Shown here in pieces: positions 45,703 through 55,638 of a stretch of 64,000 nt of DNA; within the stretch, counting starts at the first letter, position 1; every line of letters starts with the position of its first letter. Below the pieces are notes generated by a model, which ran no database searches, had not been told where the DNA came from, and worked only from the letters and a program-made list of their open reading frames with translations. The DNA comes from Lentzea albidocapillata. Its GTDB lineage: Bacteria > Actinomycetota > Actinomycetes > Mycobacteriales > Pseudonocardiaceae. Both the position numbers and the translations under genes were made by a program. Location: positions 434,001 through 498,000 of the forward strand of contig NZ_JOEA01000014.1 in assembly GCF_000719115.1 (NCBI RefSeq). The letters run 5' to 3'.

Positions 45703-46329
45703 ATGATCAGCATGATGGCCGCAGCCGGCTTGGCTCTGTCCACCATCGTCATTCCCCCGGTCGCCGACCCGCCCCCGCCGGGCCAGATCACCATCGACGT
45801 CGTCACGGTCAACGGCTCCGGCTGTCGCGCCGGTACGGCCGCCGTCGCCGTCTCCCCCGACAACAAGGCGTTCACGGTCACCTACAGCGACTACCTGGCG
45901 CAGGTGGGCCCCGAGTCGCGGCCGACCGATTTCCGGAAGAACTGCCAGCTGAACCTCAAGGTGAACGTTCCCGGCGGATTCACCTACGGCATCGCACAGG
46001 CCGACTACAGAGGATTCGCACACCTCGAGAGAGGAGCGAAGGGCACGCAGAAGGCGAGCTACTACTTCCAGGGGATGTCCGACAACGACCAGCGGTCCAA
46101 GACCTGGAACGGCGCGTTGAGCGACAGCTGGCAGGTCACGCACAGGACCGACGTCGCCTCGATCATCTACCACCCGTGCGGTGCGAAGCGGAACTTCAAC
46201 ATCAACACCGAGCTTCGGGTGGACAAGGGCACGTCCGACCCGAAGAAGACCAGCTTCATGGCGATGGACTCGACGGACGGCTCGATCGAGACCATCTACC
46301 ACTTTGCCTGGAAGAAGTGCCCCAGGTAG
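45703..46329 (+). CDS. DUF4360 secreted protein, copy B
   Basis: 208 residues, paralogue of the protein at 44091 with the same four Cys and landmarks: VVTVNGSGCRAGTAAVAVSP, FTVTYSDYLAQVG, FRKNCQLNLKVNVPGGFTYG, IIYHPCGAKRNFNINTEL, FAWKKC. Signal sequence about residues 1-22. Start at ATG 45703 with AAAGG upstream, in the same CACATTCGGAAAGG context as copy A. The 223-bp gap before it (45480-45702) contains no recognised feature beyond the promoter region. Confidence 0.87.
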   Translation: MISMMAAAGLALSTIVIPPVADPPPPGQITIDVVTVNGSGCRAGTAAVAVSPDNKAFTVTYSDYLAQVGPESRPTDFRKNCQLNLKVNVPGGFTYGIAQADYRGFAHLERGAKGTQKASYYFQGMSDNDQRSKTWNGALSDSWQVTHRTDVASIIYHPCGAKRNFNINTELRVDKGTSDPKKTSFMAMDSTDGSIETIYHFAWKKCPR

Positions 46330-46360
46330 TCCGTCAGGTCAGCTGAACCGCGCCCTCGCA

Positions 46361-46403
46361 CGGCAAGGCCGGAGCCCAGGAGGCATGGGCTCCGGCCTTG
46401 CCG
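46361..46403. terminator. Strong bidirectional terminator
   Basis: CGGCAAGGCCGGAGCCCA and its perfect complement form an 18-bp stem with a 7-base loop between convergent genes (46329 and 46423), followed by TTCTTCT. Confidence 0.9.
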
Positions 46404-46422
46404 GTTCTTCTGCTGCCGTAGA

Positions 46423-47250
46423 TCAGATGTTCTGGTTCGCGAACCCCTTGGTCGCGATCTTCGACAGCATTCCCTGCCACACCGAGGAGCTGGTGTGCGG
46501 GTCACCGGTCACACCGAGCGCCGACTTGAGGCCGTTGAACGCGCTCGTCGTGGCAGGGCCCCAGGCGCCGTCGATCACGAGGCCGGAGCCGCGGAAGTTG
46601 TTGCACACGGCCTGGACGAACTTGGTGTCGGACTCGGAGGCCTTGACCGCGCGGACCGGCATGCCACCGAAGTCGGCGTGGATGTGGTCCTCGTGGGCGG
46701 CGTTGTACCAGCCGTCGAGCACGTAGCGGAACCGGCGGCGGCACACGGCCTCCGTTGCGAGGTAGCGCTTGCGGATCGAGGCGGTGCCCGACGCGTGGTG
46801 CCTGTCGAGCGGCGAGATGGTGTTGCCGCCGGACCAGCGGACGTGGTCGAGGTCCATCGCGGTGCCGGCGCCGTGCTGACCCGCCTTGTTGACGTAGAAG
46901 CCCGCCGAGACGATGTAGCTGATCGAGCCGTAGCCCGACGAGAGGGAGCGCAGGTCGCGGATCCAGGCGACGAGCGCGTTGTAGAACGCGTCGGTGGCCT
47001 GCCAGTTGCGCGCGGTCGTGTTGCCGCGGTTGGAACGCCAGTAGTAGACGGGAGTGCCGTCGATCTTCTGGAACGTCTTCAGCGCCAGCACGCCGGCCTC
47101 GGCGGCCTCGATCTCCGCGGGCGTGTGCTGGTCGTCGGGCGTGGGGGCGGCGCCGGCAAGCCCCGGCGCGATGGTGGACAGGCCGGCGAGACCGGCGACG
47201 GCCGCCGCGCCCGTGACGAAGCCGCGTCTGGTGACGTTGTTCTCGAACAC
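46423..47250 (-). CDS. Tat-exported extensin-like / D,D-peptidase-fold protein with peptidoglycan-binding domain
   Basis: 275 residues. Tat signal (TRRGFVTGAAAVAGLAGL) then a peptidase-like domain (about 60-200): GQHGAGTAMDLDHVRWSGG and HEDHIHADFGG hold the His/Asp/His metal pattern of extensin-C/VanY-type proteins. A C-terminal peptidoglycan-binding module (about 205-270) includes GLVIDGAWGPATTSAFNGL. It would act on cell-wall peptides outside the membrane. Start GTG 47250 preceded by GGAGGG; longer frames to 47337 lack a ribosome site. Confidence 0.83.
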   Translation of the reverse strand: MFENNVTRRGFVTGAAAVAGLAGLSTIAPGLAGAAPTPDDQHTPAEIEAAEAGVLALKTFQKIDGTPVYYWRSNRGNTTARNWQATDAFYNALVAWIRDLRSLSSGYGSISYIVSAGFYVNKAGQHGAGTAMDLDHVRWSGGNTISPLDRHHASGTASIRKRYLATEAVCRRRFRYVLDGWYNAAHEDHIHADFGGMPVRAVKASESDTKFVQAVCNNFRGSGLVIDGAWGPATTSAFNGLKSALGVTGDPHTSSSVWQGMLSKIATKGFANQNI

Positions 47251-47407
47251 CCCAGTACTCCCTCTGTGTCCAAGCCGGCGGCGGCAGGAGGAAGGGCCTG
47301 TCTCACCCACCGGCCCGAGGGAGTCTAGGGATCGCACGCGAACGGCGGAATCGGGCCTGACCTGCGTTTTTCCTTTGTCTTTACCGGCGTGGACGGCTGT
47401 CCGCGGT

Positions 47408-48310
47408 CTAGCGGACGGGCCCGAGCACGCGGATCAGGTTCTTCTCGGTGCCCGTGCCCAGCTTCTCCAGCGCGAGCTTCGCCACGGGCGCCCCGAACTT
47501 CGCGAGCCCGTTGAACTCCACGTGCGCGCGATAGGCGATCCTGGCCGTGCCCGGCGCTTCCCCCGCCGTGATCGAGATGTCGTCGGTCGAGGTGGCGGTG
47601 TCGTTGCGCCCCACGAACTGCAGGCCGCTCGCGTCGTCACGGGTCAACTCGTAGACGAGCTCGGTCTTGCGGCCGAGGAACGACGACACGTTGCGCCAGC
47701 GCGAGCCCACCTCGACCGGGCCGTCGTCCAGGCGCGTGCACGACACGGTGCCCGGATCCCACTGCTCGGCACGGGAGAAGTCGCGCAGGTACTCGATGAC
47801 ACCCTCGGGCGTGGCCGCGACGGTGAAGGTGCGCTCCACGTCCACCCCGGACACGTTCAGTGAGTTGAACGCCTGCGGCGTGAGGTCCAACCGGTACTGG
47901 TCGACGAGCTCGGCCTGGCTCTCCGCACGACGTGTCAGCCGCTCCAGCCGCGTCTCGTCGAAGCTGTTCAGCTTCAGCAACGTCCGCCACAGCACGGCCT
48001 TGCCCTCGATGCCGACGCGCAGGGTCTCCAGTTCGAGCACGTCGCTCAGCGGCGAACGGCCGAGCACCCTGCCGTTGAACTTGAGCCTGCCCGCCTTCTC
48101 GGTGAGCCAGCCGAGCGCCTCCCTGTGCGGACGCGGCTCGACACCGGCCTGACGCATGAAGTCGAGCAGCTCCTTGCGGTCCGCCTCGATGTCGTCCGCG
48201 AGCGCCCGCAGTTCGGGGTGCGTGCGGCTGATGCGGCGGGCGAGCTCGGTGCCCGCCATCGCCCCGGTCAGGTGGTCGTTGAGGTAGATGCTCAGCAGCT
48301 CCGTGTTCAC
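47408..48310 (-). CDS. Two-domain protein: ferritin-like helical domain plus SRPBCC lipid-binding domain
   Basis: 300 residues. Residues 1-150 are helical and match small actinobacterial ferritin-like proteins ([20 protein letters not shown]). Residues 155-300 form an SRPBCC/polyketide-cyclase-like domain (VERTFTVAATPEGVIEYLRD; EQWDPGTVSCTRLDDGPVEV; FNGLAKFGAPVAKLALEKLG). SRPBCC proteins bind hydrophobic ligands in a cavity. The ATG overlaps the stop of the NDH-2 gene by 4 bp, so the two are coupled; a quinone- or lipid-related role is a plausible inference. Residues that would hold di-iron are not clear. Confidence 0.75.
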   Translation of the reverse strand: MNTELLSIYLNDHLTGAMAGTELARRISRTHPELRALADDIEADRKELLDFMRQAGVEPRPHREALGWLTEKAGRLKFNGRVLGRSPLSDVLELETLRVGIEGKAVLWRTLLKLNSFDETRLERLTRRAESQAELVDQYRLDLTPQAFNSLNVSGVDVERTFTVAATPEGVIEYLRDFSRAEQWDPGTVSCTRLDDGPVEVGSRWRNVSSFLGRKTELVYELTRDDASGLQFVGRNDTATSTDDISITAGEAPGTARIAYRAHVEFNGLAKFGAPVAKLALEKLGTGTEKNLIRVLGPVR

Positions 48311-49599
48311 GCCTTCCGGTTACCCGCCGCCAAACCTTCCCGGCGCTCGAACGCCCGCATCGGCTCCAGGATGATCGGCTGCGCGCGACGGCCGGTAAGC
48401 AGGTTCCACGTCCACTGCGCGAGCACCGCGACCCGGTTGCGCCAGCCCACCAGGAACGCGATGTGCACGCCGGCCCACGCCGCCTTGCCGATGATCCCCT
48501 TGAGCCGCAGCTTCCTGATGTCCGCGACGGCGTCACCGGGCGAGATCGTGGCCATCGTGCCGAGGTCGAGGTATTTGAACGGCTTGGCCCTGCGCCCGTC
48601 CAGGCGTGCCTTGATCACGCGGGCGACGTGGTGACCCTCCTGGATCGCGGGCTCGGCGATGCCGGGCAGGTCGTTCAGGTTCACCATGTCGCCGATGGCG
48701 AAGACGTCGTCGGCGACAGAGCAGTCGACGGGATTCACCACGATCCGGCCCTTGCGGTCGGTCTCGGTGCCGGTCGCCTCGGCGAGCTTGCGCGCCAGCT
48801 GCGAGGCCTGCACGCCCGCCGCCCAGATGATCGTGCGCGCCTCGACCCGGTCGCCGTCCTTGGTGGTGAGGCCTTCCGCGTCGATGGACTCGACCATGGC
48901 GCTCGTCATCACCGTGACGCCGAGCCGTTCCAGCTTCACCCGCGCGTGCTCGCGCAGTGGCGCCGAGAACGGCGGCAGTACGTGCGGCACGGCATCCATC
49001 AACGTAATGCGGACGTCGCGCGGGTCGATCTCCCGGAACTGGCCCTTCAACGCCCGGCGGGCCAGGTCGGCGAGCTGCCCGGCCAGCTCGACACCGGTCG
49101 GTCCGGCCCCCACGACCGCGAACGACAGCCACTGCTTCGGATCCTCGGCCGCCACCGCCGTCTCGAACGCCCGCAGCAGCTTCGAGCGCAGGGCGACGGC
49201 CTGTTCGAGGGTCTTCATGGGTGACGCGGACTCGGCCCACTCGTCATGGCCGAAGTAGCTGTCGCGAGAGCCGGCCGCCACGACCAGGGTGTCGTACCCG
49301 AGCTGGCGCGACCTCCCGTCCGGCAGGTCGACGTGCACCCGTTTGGCGGCCGTGTCGAAGCCGGTCACCTCGCCCAGCAGGACGTGCGCGTTGCGTTGCC
49401 TGCGCAGGATCGCCCGGAACGCCGGCGCGATGTCACCGGCGGGCAGCAACGCCGTCGCCACCTGGTACAGCAACGGCTGGAACAGGTGGTGGTTCGTGCG
49501 GTCGATCAACGTGACCTCGGCGTCCGCGCGCTTCAGGCCGCGCACCACGCCCAGTCCGCCGAACCCACCTCCGACAACGACTACCCGGTGCTTGCTCAT
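48307..49599 (-). CDS. Type II NADH dehydrogenase (NDH-2 family FAD oxidoreductase)
   Basis: 430 residues. Two Rossmann motifs: [18 protein letters not shown] (FAD) and [20 protein letters not shown] (NAD), plus [12 protein letters not shown] near the FAD. A C-terminal amphipathic/hydrophobic region (about 365-400, [16 protein letters not shown]) fits peripheral membrane binding. It would pass electrons from NADH to quinone without pumping protons. ATG at 49599. Upstream of and overlapping the SRPBCC-domain gene; divergent from the Rieske oxidoreductase at 49678 with 78 bp between. Confidence 0.88.
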   Translation of the reverse strand: MSKHRVVVVGGGFGGLGVVRGLKRADAEVTLIDRTNHHLFQPLLYQVATALLPAGDIAPAFRAILRRQRNAHVLLGEVTGFDTAAKRVHVDLPDGRSRQLGYDTLVVAAGSRDSYFGHDEWAESASPMKTLEQAVALRSKLLRAFETAVAAEDPKQWLSFAVVGAGPTGVELAGQLADLARRALKGQFREIDPRDVRITLMDAVPHVLPPFSAPLREHARVKLERLGVTVMTSAMVESIDAEGLTTKDGDRVEARTIIWAAGVQASQLARKLAEATGTETDRKGRIVVNPVDCSVADDVFAIGDMVNLNDLPGIAEPAIQEGHHVARVIKARLDGRRAKPFKYLDLGTMATISPGDAVADIRKLRLKGIIGKAAWAGVHIAFLVGWRNRVAVLAQWTWNLLTGRRAQPIILEPMRAFERREGLAAGNRKA

Positions 49600-49677
49600 G
49601 GGAGTCGCATACCCACTTGGGCGGGACGGTATCCAGCCGCCCTCGCATACTCGCCCGGAACGGGGGTATCCGCCGCC

Positions 49678-51150
49678 ATGACCACCACCGCTGACCAGTC
49701 GCTCTGGCTTGCCGCCCTCCCAGCGAAGTCGCGTCCCCCGCTGACCGGACAGCACACCTTCGACGTGGCGGTGGTCGGCGGCGGCATCACCGGCCTGACC
49801 ACCGCGTTGCTGCTCAAGCGCCGTGGCCTGAACGTCGTCGTGCTGGAGGCCGAGCGCGTCGCCTCTGGCGTGTCCGGCAACAACACCGCCAAGGTCACCG
49901 CGCTGCAGTCCACTGTGTACTCACAGATCCGGCAGGCCCACGGCCTGGCCGCCGCCACCGACTACGCCGCCGCGTCCGTGGCCGCCGTGGCCCAGGTCGC
50001 CGACCTGGCGAAGGACATCGACTGCGACCTGCGCCGCTCCCCCGCGGTCACCTACGCCTACAGCGAGTCCGAGGTGCGCGACGTCGACCACGAGCTGATC
50101 GCGGCTCGTCAGGCCGGCCTCCCGGTGCGCGAAGCCAAGAACGTCGACCTGCCGTTCGAGGTGCACGCGGCGGTCTGGCTCGACGACCAGATCGGCCTGC
50201 ACCCGGTGAAGTACCTGCAGGGCCTGGCCGGCGAGATCGACGGCGACGGCAGCCGGGTGTGCGAACACAGCAGGGTCGTCGACGTGAGCGGGCACCGCGT
50301 GTCGACCGACGACGGTCACGTCACCGCCGACAAGATCGTGATGGCGACGCACTACCCGACGCTGGACCGGGGCCTGTACTTCGCCCGCCTCGAACTCACC
50401 CGCGCCTACTGCATCGCGGCCCGTGTCAACGCACCGACGCAAGCGCTCGCCATCAGCACCGGCAGCCCGTCCTGGTCGATCTCGGCGCACGAGGACAAGC
50501 TGATCATCGCCGGTCAGAGCCATCAGACGGGCAAGCCCGCGGTGGAACCGTTCCGCCGGCTGGAGGATTTCGCGCGCAGGCACTGGCAGGTCGAGGAGAT
50601 CACGCACCGCTGGTCGGCGCAGGACCCGACGGCCTACGACCACCTGCCGATGATCGGGAGCTACACGCCGGGCAACACCACGCTGTTCACCGCCACCGGC
50701 TACATGAAGTGGGGCCTGACCAGCGGCACGTTCGCCGCGACCCTGCTCGCGGACCTGGTGACGGGCAAGCCGAACGAACTGGCCGATCGGTTCAGCCCGC
50801 ACCGGCTGTCCCTGAAGTCGCTGCCCACGCTGGTGAAGAAGAACGCCGAGGTCGCGGCGGAGATGGTCGGCGACCGGATCATGCCCGCCGACGCCACCTC
50901 CAGCGAGCACCTGCCGCGCGGCCATGCCCACGTCATCCGCGACGGCCTGGGCAAGACCGGCGTCTACCGCGGCGAGGACGGTGAGCTGCACGGGGTGTCG
51001 ATGCGCTGCACGCACCTCGGCTGCCTCGTCCGGTTCAACTCCGCCGAACGCAGCTGGGACTGCCCGTGCCACGGTTCGCGCTTCGACGTGGACGGCGCGG
51101 TGCTGGAGGGACCGGCGACCCGGCCCCTCCCCCGCAAGGAACCGCGTTAG
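49678..51150 (+). CDS. FAD-dependent oxidoreductase with C-terminal Rieske domain
   Basis: 490 residues. N-terminal DAO-type FAD domain (about 25-370; [20 protein letters not shown], and late [20 protein letters not shown]) and a C-terminal Rieske [2Fe-2S] domain (about 410-490) with CTHLGCLV and CPCHGSRF ligands. The layout is that of DadA-like/Rieske fusions seen in Bacillus YhfW and actinobacteria. Substrate unknown; an amine or sugar oxidation passing electrons through the Rieske centre is inferred. ATG at 49678. Its stop overlaps that of convergent paaZ by 4 bp. Confidence 0.9.
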   Translation: MTTTADQSLWLAALPAKSRPPLTGQHTFDVAVVGGGITGLTTALLLKRRGLNVVVLEAERVASGVSGNNTAKVTALQSTVYSQIRQAHGLAAATDYAAASVAAVAQVADLAKDIDCDLRRSPAVTYAYSESEVRDVDHELIAARQAGLPVREAKNVDLPFEVHAAVWLDDQIGLHPVKYLQGLAGEIDGDGSRVCEHSRVVDVSGHRVSTDDGHVTADKIVMATHYPTLDRGLYFARLELTRAYCIAARVNAPTQALAISTGSPSWSISAHEDKLIIAGQSHQTGKPAVEPFRRLEDFARRHWQVEEITHRWSAQDPTAYDHLPMIGSYTPGNTTLFTATGYMKWGLTSGTFAATLLADLVTGKPNELADRFSPHRLSLKSLPTLVKKNAEVAAEMVGDRIMPADATSSEHLPRGHAHVIRDGLGKTGVYRGEDGELHGVSMRCTHLGCLVRFNSAERSWDCPCHGSRFDVDGAVLEGPATRPLPRKEPR

Positions 51151-53168
51151 CTCTTGGCCACGAGCGTCAGCACGTCGTACTTCGCGACCGACTCGCCCTT
51201 CTGGTTCGTCACGTCGGAGTCCCAGCGGACCTCGCCGTACTCCTGGTCCTCGCGCGGCGTGATCTGCTTGACCGTCAGGGTCACCGTCAGCTGGTCGCCG
51301 GGGAACGTCGGCGTGACGAACCGCAGGTTCTCCAGCCCGTAGTTCGCGAGCACCGGTCCGGGCTCCGGCGAGACGAAGAGCCCCGCCGCGAACGAGACCA
51401 CGAGGTAGCCGTGGGCGACCCGGCCGCCGAAGAACGGGTTCGCGGCGGCGGCTTCCTCGTCCATGTGCGCGTAGAACGTGTCGCCGGTGAACGACGCGAA
51501 GTGCTCGATGTCCTCCAGCGTCACCTCACGCGGACCGGCCACGACCGTGTCGCCCAGGCGCAGTTCGGCGAGCGTCTTGCGGAACGGGTGCACCGCGTCC
51601 TCGCGGCGAGGCGCGCCCGTCACCCAGCGGTTCGTGATGGCACTCAACGCGCGCGGGCTGCCCTGCACGGCCGTGCGCTGCATGTGGTGCAGCACGCCGC
51701 GCATGCCACCCATCTCCTCACCGCCACCGGCCCGGCCAGGACCGCCGTGCACGAGCATCGGCAGCGGAGAACCGTGCCCGGTCGACTCGCCGGCGTCCTC
51801 TCGGTCGAGCACGAGCAACCGGCCGTGCCACGGCGCCGCGCCGATCACGACGTCGCGCACGAAATCCGTGTCGGCCGAGACGATCGATCCGACCAGCGAA
51901 CCCGCACCGCGCGCGGCCAGTGCCACGGCGTCGTCCACGGAGGTGTAGGGCATCAGCGTCGACACCGGCCCGAACGCCTCGACCTCGTGCGGCTGCACGG
52001 CGTCGGCGGCGGCGCGCAGCAGCATCGGCGACATGAACGCGCCACGCTCGGCGTCAGCGTCCACAAGAGACAGAGCGCCGTCGCCGTAGACGACCGATGC
52101 GTTCTCCTGCAACGCCTTCAGCGACCGGCGGACCTCCTCGCGCTGTTCCAGTCCGGCCAGCGCGCCCATCTTCACCGACTTGTCGGCCGGGTTGCCGATG
52201 ACCACCTCGGCCAGCTTCGCCGCCGTCGCCTCGGCCACGGCGTCCATCAGCGACTCGGGCACCAGCGCGCGCCGGATCGCCGTGCACTTCTGGCCGGCCT
52301 TGGTCGTCATCTCGGTCACCAGCTGGCCGACGAACAGGTCGAACTCGGGCGTGCCCGCGACGGCGTCCGGGCCGAGGATCGAGCAGTTCAGCGAGTCGGC
52401 CTCGGCGTTGAACCGCACCGACGACCGGATCACGGCCTGGTGCGTGCGCAGGTGCTGGGCGGTGGACGCGGACCCGGTGAACCCGACCAGGTCCTGCGGG
52501 GTCAGGTGGTCGAGCAGGTCGCCCGCCGAACCGCAGACCAGCTGTAACGACCCCTCGGGCAGCAGACCGGAGGCGAGCATCAGCTCGACCAGCTTCTCGG
52601 TCACGTACGCCGTCTGGGACGCCGGCTTGATCAGCGACGGCACCCCGGCGATGAACGCGGGCGCGAACTTCTCGAGCGGCCCCCACATGGGGAAGTTGTA
52701 GGCGTTGATCTGCACCGCGACCCCGCGCAGGGGCGTGCAGATGTGCTGGCCGACGAACGTGCCGCCCCGCCCGAGCGGCTCGACGGGCCCGTCGACGTAG
52801 ACCTTGTCGTTGGGCAGCTCACGCTTGGCCTTGGACGCGTACCCGAGCAGCACGCCGAAGCCGCCGTCGATGTCGATCCACGAGTCGGACCTGGTCGCGC
52901 CGCTGCGGGCGGACAGCGCGTACAGCTCGGCCTTGTGCTCCTTGAGGTAGAGCCCGAGGGCCTTCAGCAGCTGCGCGCGCTGGTGGAACGTGAGCTCGCG
53001 CAACGCGGGCCCGCCGACCTCTCGCCCATGTCGCAGCGCCGCCCCCATGTCGACGCCCGCCGACGAGATCCGGGCGATCTCCTCGCCCGTCACGGCGTCG
53101 TGCAACGGCGCGCCCTCCACCGAAGGCGTGTGCCACCCACCCGACACGTAGCTGCGCAGCAAGCTCAT
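51147..53168 (-). CDS. paaZ: Bifunctional phenylacetate-degradation protein PaaZ (aldehyde dehydrogenase plus MaoC hydratase)
   Basis: 673 residues. N-terminal aldehyde dehydrogenase (about 1-515): catalytic Glu in [14 protein letters not shown], Cys in [23 protein letters not shown] and [11 protein letters not shown]-terminal MaoC-like hydratase (about 540-673): [20 protein letters not shown] and [18 protein letters not shown] with the Asp/His pair. In the aerobic phenylacetate pathway it opens the oxepin-CoA ring and oxidises the aldehyde. No other paa genes are in the window, so the remaining steps must be encoded elsewhere or the gene acts on a related substrate. Confidence 0.92.
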   Translation of the reverse strand: MSLLRSYVSGGWHTPSVEGAPLHDAVTGEEIARISSAGVDMGAALRHGREVGGPALRELTFHQRAQLLKALGLYLKEHKAELYALSARSGATRSDSWIDIDGGFGVLLGYASKAKRELPNDKVYVDGPVEPLGRGGTFVGQHICTPLRGVAVQINAYNFPMWGPLEKFAPAFIAGVPSLIKPASQTAYVTEKLVELMLASGLLPEGSLQLVCGSAGDLLDHLTPQDLVGFTGSASTAQHLRTHQAVIRSSVRFNAEADSLNCSILGPDAVAGTPEFDLFVGQLVTEMTTKAGQKCTAIRRALVPESLMDAVAEATAAKLAEVVIGNPADKSVKMGALAGLEQREEVRRSLKALQENASVVYGDGALSLVDADAERGAFMSPMLLRAAADAVQPHEVEAFGPVSTLMPYTSVDDAVALAARGAGSLVGSIVSADTDFVRDVVIGAAPWHGRLLVLDREDAGESTGHGSPLPMLVHGGPGRAGGGEEMGGMRGVLHHMQRTAVQGSPRALSAITNRWVTGAPRREDAVHPFRKTLAELRLGDTVVAGPREVTLEDIEHFASFTGDTFYAHMDEEAAAANPFFGGRVAHGYLVVSFAAGLFVSPEPGPVLANYGLENLRFVTPTFPGDQLTVTLTVKQITPREDQEYGEVRWDSDVTNQKGESVAKYDVLTLVAKS

Positions 53169-53525
53169 CGAGCCAACCCTTCTCGCGGGGGTGCTGGATC
53201 CTCAGCAACCCGACCACCAGGCAACGTATCAGCCGCCGGGTAGCGTCGCGGGGGTGCAGGCTCTGCTCAGCGAGCTCGCCTCAGCGCGTTCCGAGGTTCT
53301 GCGTCCAGTACCCGGCCGGGCAGAGCTCCCTCAAGGACGCCGACCGGGTGACCGGTGCGGTCGAGGAGCGAGAATGGCAGTCCGACGTCTGTCCACTGAG
53401 GACTTCGGGTCGTCGCCCGCCGTCCAGCCGGGGGCTTTACGCCTGCCCGGCCGACTGTAGGCGGCCATCGCTGTTCAGCACAACGACGCCCGTCGTCAGG
53501 CCGAACAGCTAAAGTACGGCCCGAA
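53169..53525. other. 357-bp intergenic region without a recognised gene
   Basis: Between divergent paaZ and the MFS gene. An open frame at 53191-53460 (+) and another on the reverse strand extending from the MFS gene to 53267 are present, but neither has a ribosome site plus a recognisable family. The reverse frame ends in DVGLPFSLLDRTGHPVGVLE, which looks protein-like and might be a decayed gene end; I cannot place it. The region should hold promoters for both flanking genes. Confidence 0.4.
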
Positions 53526-54788
53526 ATGAGCGACGAAGAGATCTCCGAACCCGCGCCGCCCCGGCTCCTCAGCGATCGGCGTTTCCGGTTCCTGTGGACG
53601 GCAGAGACCATCGGCCAGCTCGGGACGGCGATCAGCAGCGTCGTCATTCCCCTCGTGGCCATCGACGTCCTGCACGCCACGGCGTGGGAGGTCGGCCTGA
53701 TCGAAGCACTCGTGTGGCTGCCGTGGTTGCTCATCGGGCTTCCCGCAGGCGCGTGGGTCGACCGAGGGCGGTCCAGGCGCATCATTCTCGCCGGCAACAT
53801 CTCGTCGCTGCTGCTGACCGCCAGCATCCCGCTCGCCGCATGGGCCGGTGTGCTCAGCACGAGCCAGATACTCGTGATCGCCTTCCTGCTCGGCGTCTCA
53901 GCCGTCTTCACCCTCGTCGCGTTCCAGACGTTGCTGCCGTCTGTCGTGGATCATCGGCTGCTGCCTGAGGCGAACGCCAAGTTCTACATCAGCGAGTCGA
54001 TCGCGCACATCTCCGGCCCTGGCATCGCAGGCCTGCTCGCACATGTCCTCGGCACCGTCTACACGCTGCTCAGCCATGCGGCGAGTCTCGCGATCTCCGT
54101 GTTGTGCCTCCTCCAGGTCAAGGTCGACGACAGGCCGCCCCCACGAGCGCCGAAGCAGTCATCGCTGGTTCAGGAGGTGAAGGAAGGCGTCCGCTTCACC
54201 GCCTCCGACAGCTATCTGCGGCCGATCGCCCTGTACAGCGCGGCGGCGAACTTCTGGTTCGCCGCCCTGCAAGCCGTGATCATGTTCTTCCTGGTGCGGA
54301 CGGTCGGAGTCAGTGCCTCGACGGTGGGGGTACTGCTCACCGCGGGCGGGCTGGGCGGGATCACCGGCGCGTTGCTCGCGACGAAGATCGCCAGCCGGTT
54401 CGGCAACGCGAGAGCCCTGGTTCTCACCGAACTCTTCACGGCGCCGTTCGGCCTGTTGATCCCTTTCACCACCAAGGGAAGCGGGCTCGTCCTGTTCATC
54501 GCCGGCATGATCATCACCGGGCTGGGCGTATCGGTGTCCAACGTGATCACCAGCAGCTTCCGCCAAGCCTACTGCCCGCCGCACCTGCTGGGACGGGTCA
54601 TCACGAGCACCCGCTTCCTGACCTACGGCGTCCTGCCCGTCGGCGCGATCACCGGCGGGACACTGGCGACCGCGCTCGACACCCGCACCGCTGTGTTCGT
54701 CGTGTGCCTGGGGCAGGCGCTGATCGTCAGCTTGCTCCTGGCGAGTCCCATCCGGAAGCACCGCTCGCTGCCGGAACGTCCCTCCTGA
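53526..54788 (+). CDS. MFS exporter (EntS/MFS_3-like) at cluster edge
   Basis: 420 residues with about 12 membrane segments. N-terminal motif RFLWTAETIGQLGTAISSVV and the loop signature GAWVDRGRSRR match the MFS_3 group (EntS, macrolide and tetracenomycin exporters), which often export siderophores or antibiotics. ATG at 53526. The gene overlaps the 3' end of the convergent OMP-decarboxylase-like gene by 62 bp. As the first transporter beside the NRPS genes it is the likely exporter or self-resistance pump for the product (inference). Confidence 0.85.
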   Translation: MSDEEISEPAPPRLLSDRRFRFLWTAETIGQLGTAISSVVIPLVAIDVLHATAWEVGLIEALVWLPWLLIGLPAGAWVDRGRSRRIILAGNISSLLLTASIPLAAWAGVLSTSQILVIAFLLGVSAVFTLVAFQTLLPSVVDHRLLPEANAKFYISESIAHISGPGIAGLLAHVLGTVYTLLSHAASLAISVLCLLQVKVDDRPPPRAPKQSSLVQEVKEGVRFTASDSYLRPIALYSAAANFWFAALQAVIMFFLVRTVGVSASTVGVLLTAGGLGGITGALLATKIASRFGNARALVLTELFTAPFGLLIPFTTKGSGLVLFIAGMIITGLGVSVSNVITSSFRQAYCPPHLLGRVITSTRFLTYGVLPVGAITGGTLATALDTRTAVFVVCLGQALIVSLLLASPIRKHRSLPERPS

Positions 54789-55638
54789 GCGTGTTCCGCC
54801 ACGAGTCCAGAGCAGACGTCAGCGCGGACACGTCCGGACCGTGCCGCAGAACGCCTGTCGTGACGGTGAAGAGCGCCCGTCCCCCGATCACCTCGGCCGA
54901 GCCGATCACCTCGGCGCTGCTGCGGTCGGCCCGGCCGAGACCGGGTACTTCGACGAGACTGCGGCCGAGCCGGCGGTAGAGGGAGCCGGACTCGGGCGCA
55001 CGGGCACCCACCACCGCGGCCACCGGTCCGGTGTGCACGCCGGGCGCGTACTCGGCGTTCCAGCCGGTCACCTGGTCCGCGATCACCGCGGAGACCGGCA
55101 GGCCGTCGTGGTCGGCGCACTGGACACCGGCTGCGGCGTGGTTCGACGTCCGCACGAGCACGAACACCGCAGCGCCGACCTCGTTCGCCCTGCGCAGCAA
55201 GGGATCGAGCGACTCGAACCCCATGAAGCAGTTCGCCGTGACCGCGTCGCCTCGAAGGACGCTGTCCGGTCCCAGGTAGAGCTGCGCGTAGGACTCCATG
55301 GTGTCGTCCGCGTCACCGATCTTGGTGTCGAGCAGGACGAGGGTCCCCGCGTCCCGCAACCTGCCGATGAACCACCGCAGCACCGCCACGCCCTCCTCAC
55401 CGAAGCGGAGGAAGAAGGACGGCTGGATCTTGGCGACGGCGACCGACTCCCGCATCGCGCTGAGCACCACGTCGCAGTACTCGCGCGCTCCGCGGGCGTC
55501 ATCGGGCAACCGCCAGTTCGCCAGCCACTTCCGCGAGGGCGCGACTCCCAGGCACAGCGGCGACCGGTGCTCGGACAGGTCGAACCACCGGTCCGCGAAG
55601 CTCGTCGAGGACCGGGTGCTCTGAGTCTTTCGCATCAT
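54727..55638 (-). CDS. Orotidine-5'-phosphate decarboxylase-like protein with altered substrate site
   Basis: 303 residues, type 2 PyrF fold. Preserved: first catalytic Lys in VAKIQPSFFLRFG and the D-x-K-x2-D motif in LVLLDTKIGDADDTMESYA. Altered: the N-terminal strand motif normally GIDP (Asp contacts ribose) is LCLGVAPSR, and the usual KRGD Arg is Ile. The decarboxylase tetrad is therefore kept while nucleotide contacts change. Start 55638 (or the adjacent ATG at 55635, better spaced from AGGGAG) overlaps the HAD gene stop. Last of an operon with HAD phosphatase, PNP and MbtH. Could decarboxylate an orotidylate analogue, or be a drug-insensitive PyrF copy for self-resistance. Confidence 0.8.
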   Translation of the reverse strand: MMRKTQSTRSSTSFADRWFDLSEHRSPLCLGVAPSRKWLANWRLPDDARGAREYCDVVLSAMRESVAVAKIQPSFFLRFGEEGVAVLRWFIGRLRDAGTLVLLDTKIGDADDTMESYAQLYLGPDSVLRGDAVTANCFMGFESLDPLLRRANEVGAAVFVLVRTSNHAAAGVQCADHDGLPVSAVIADQVTGWNAEYAPGVHTGPVAAVVGARAPESGSLYRRLGRSLVEVPGLGRADRSSAEVIGSAEVIGGRALFTVTTGVLRHGPDVSALTSALDSWRNTLRRDVPAASGASGWDSPGAS

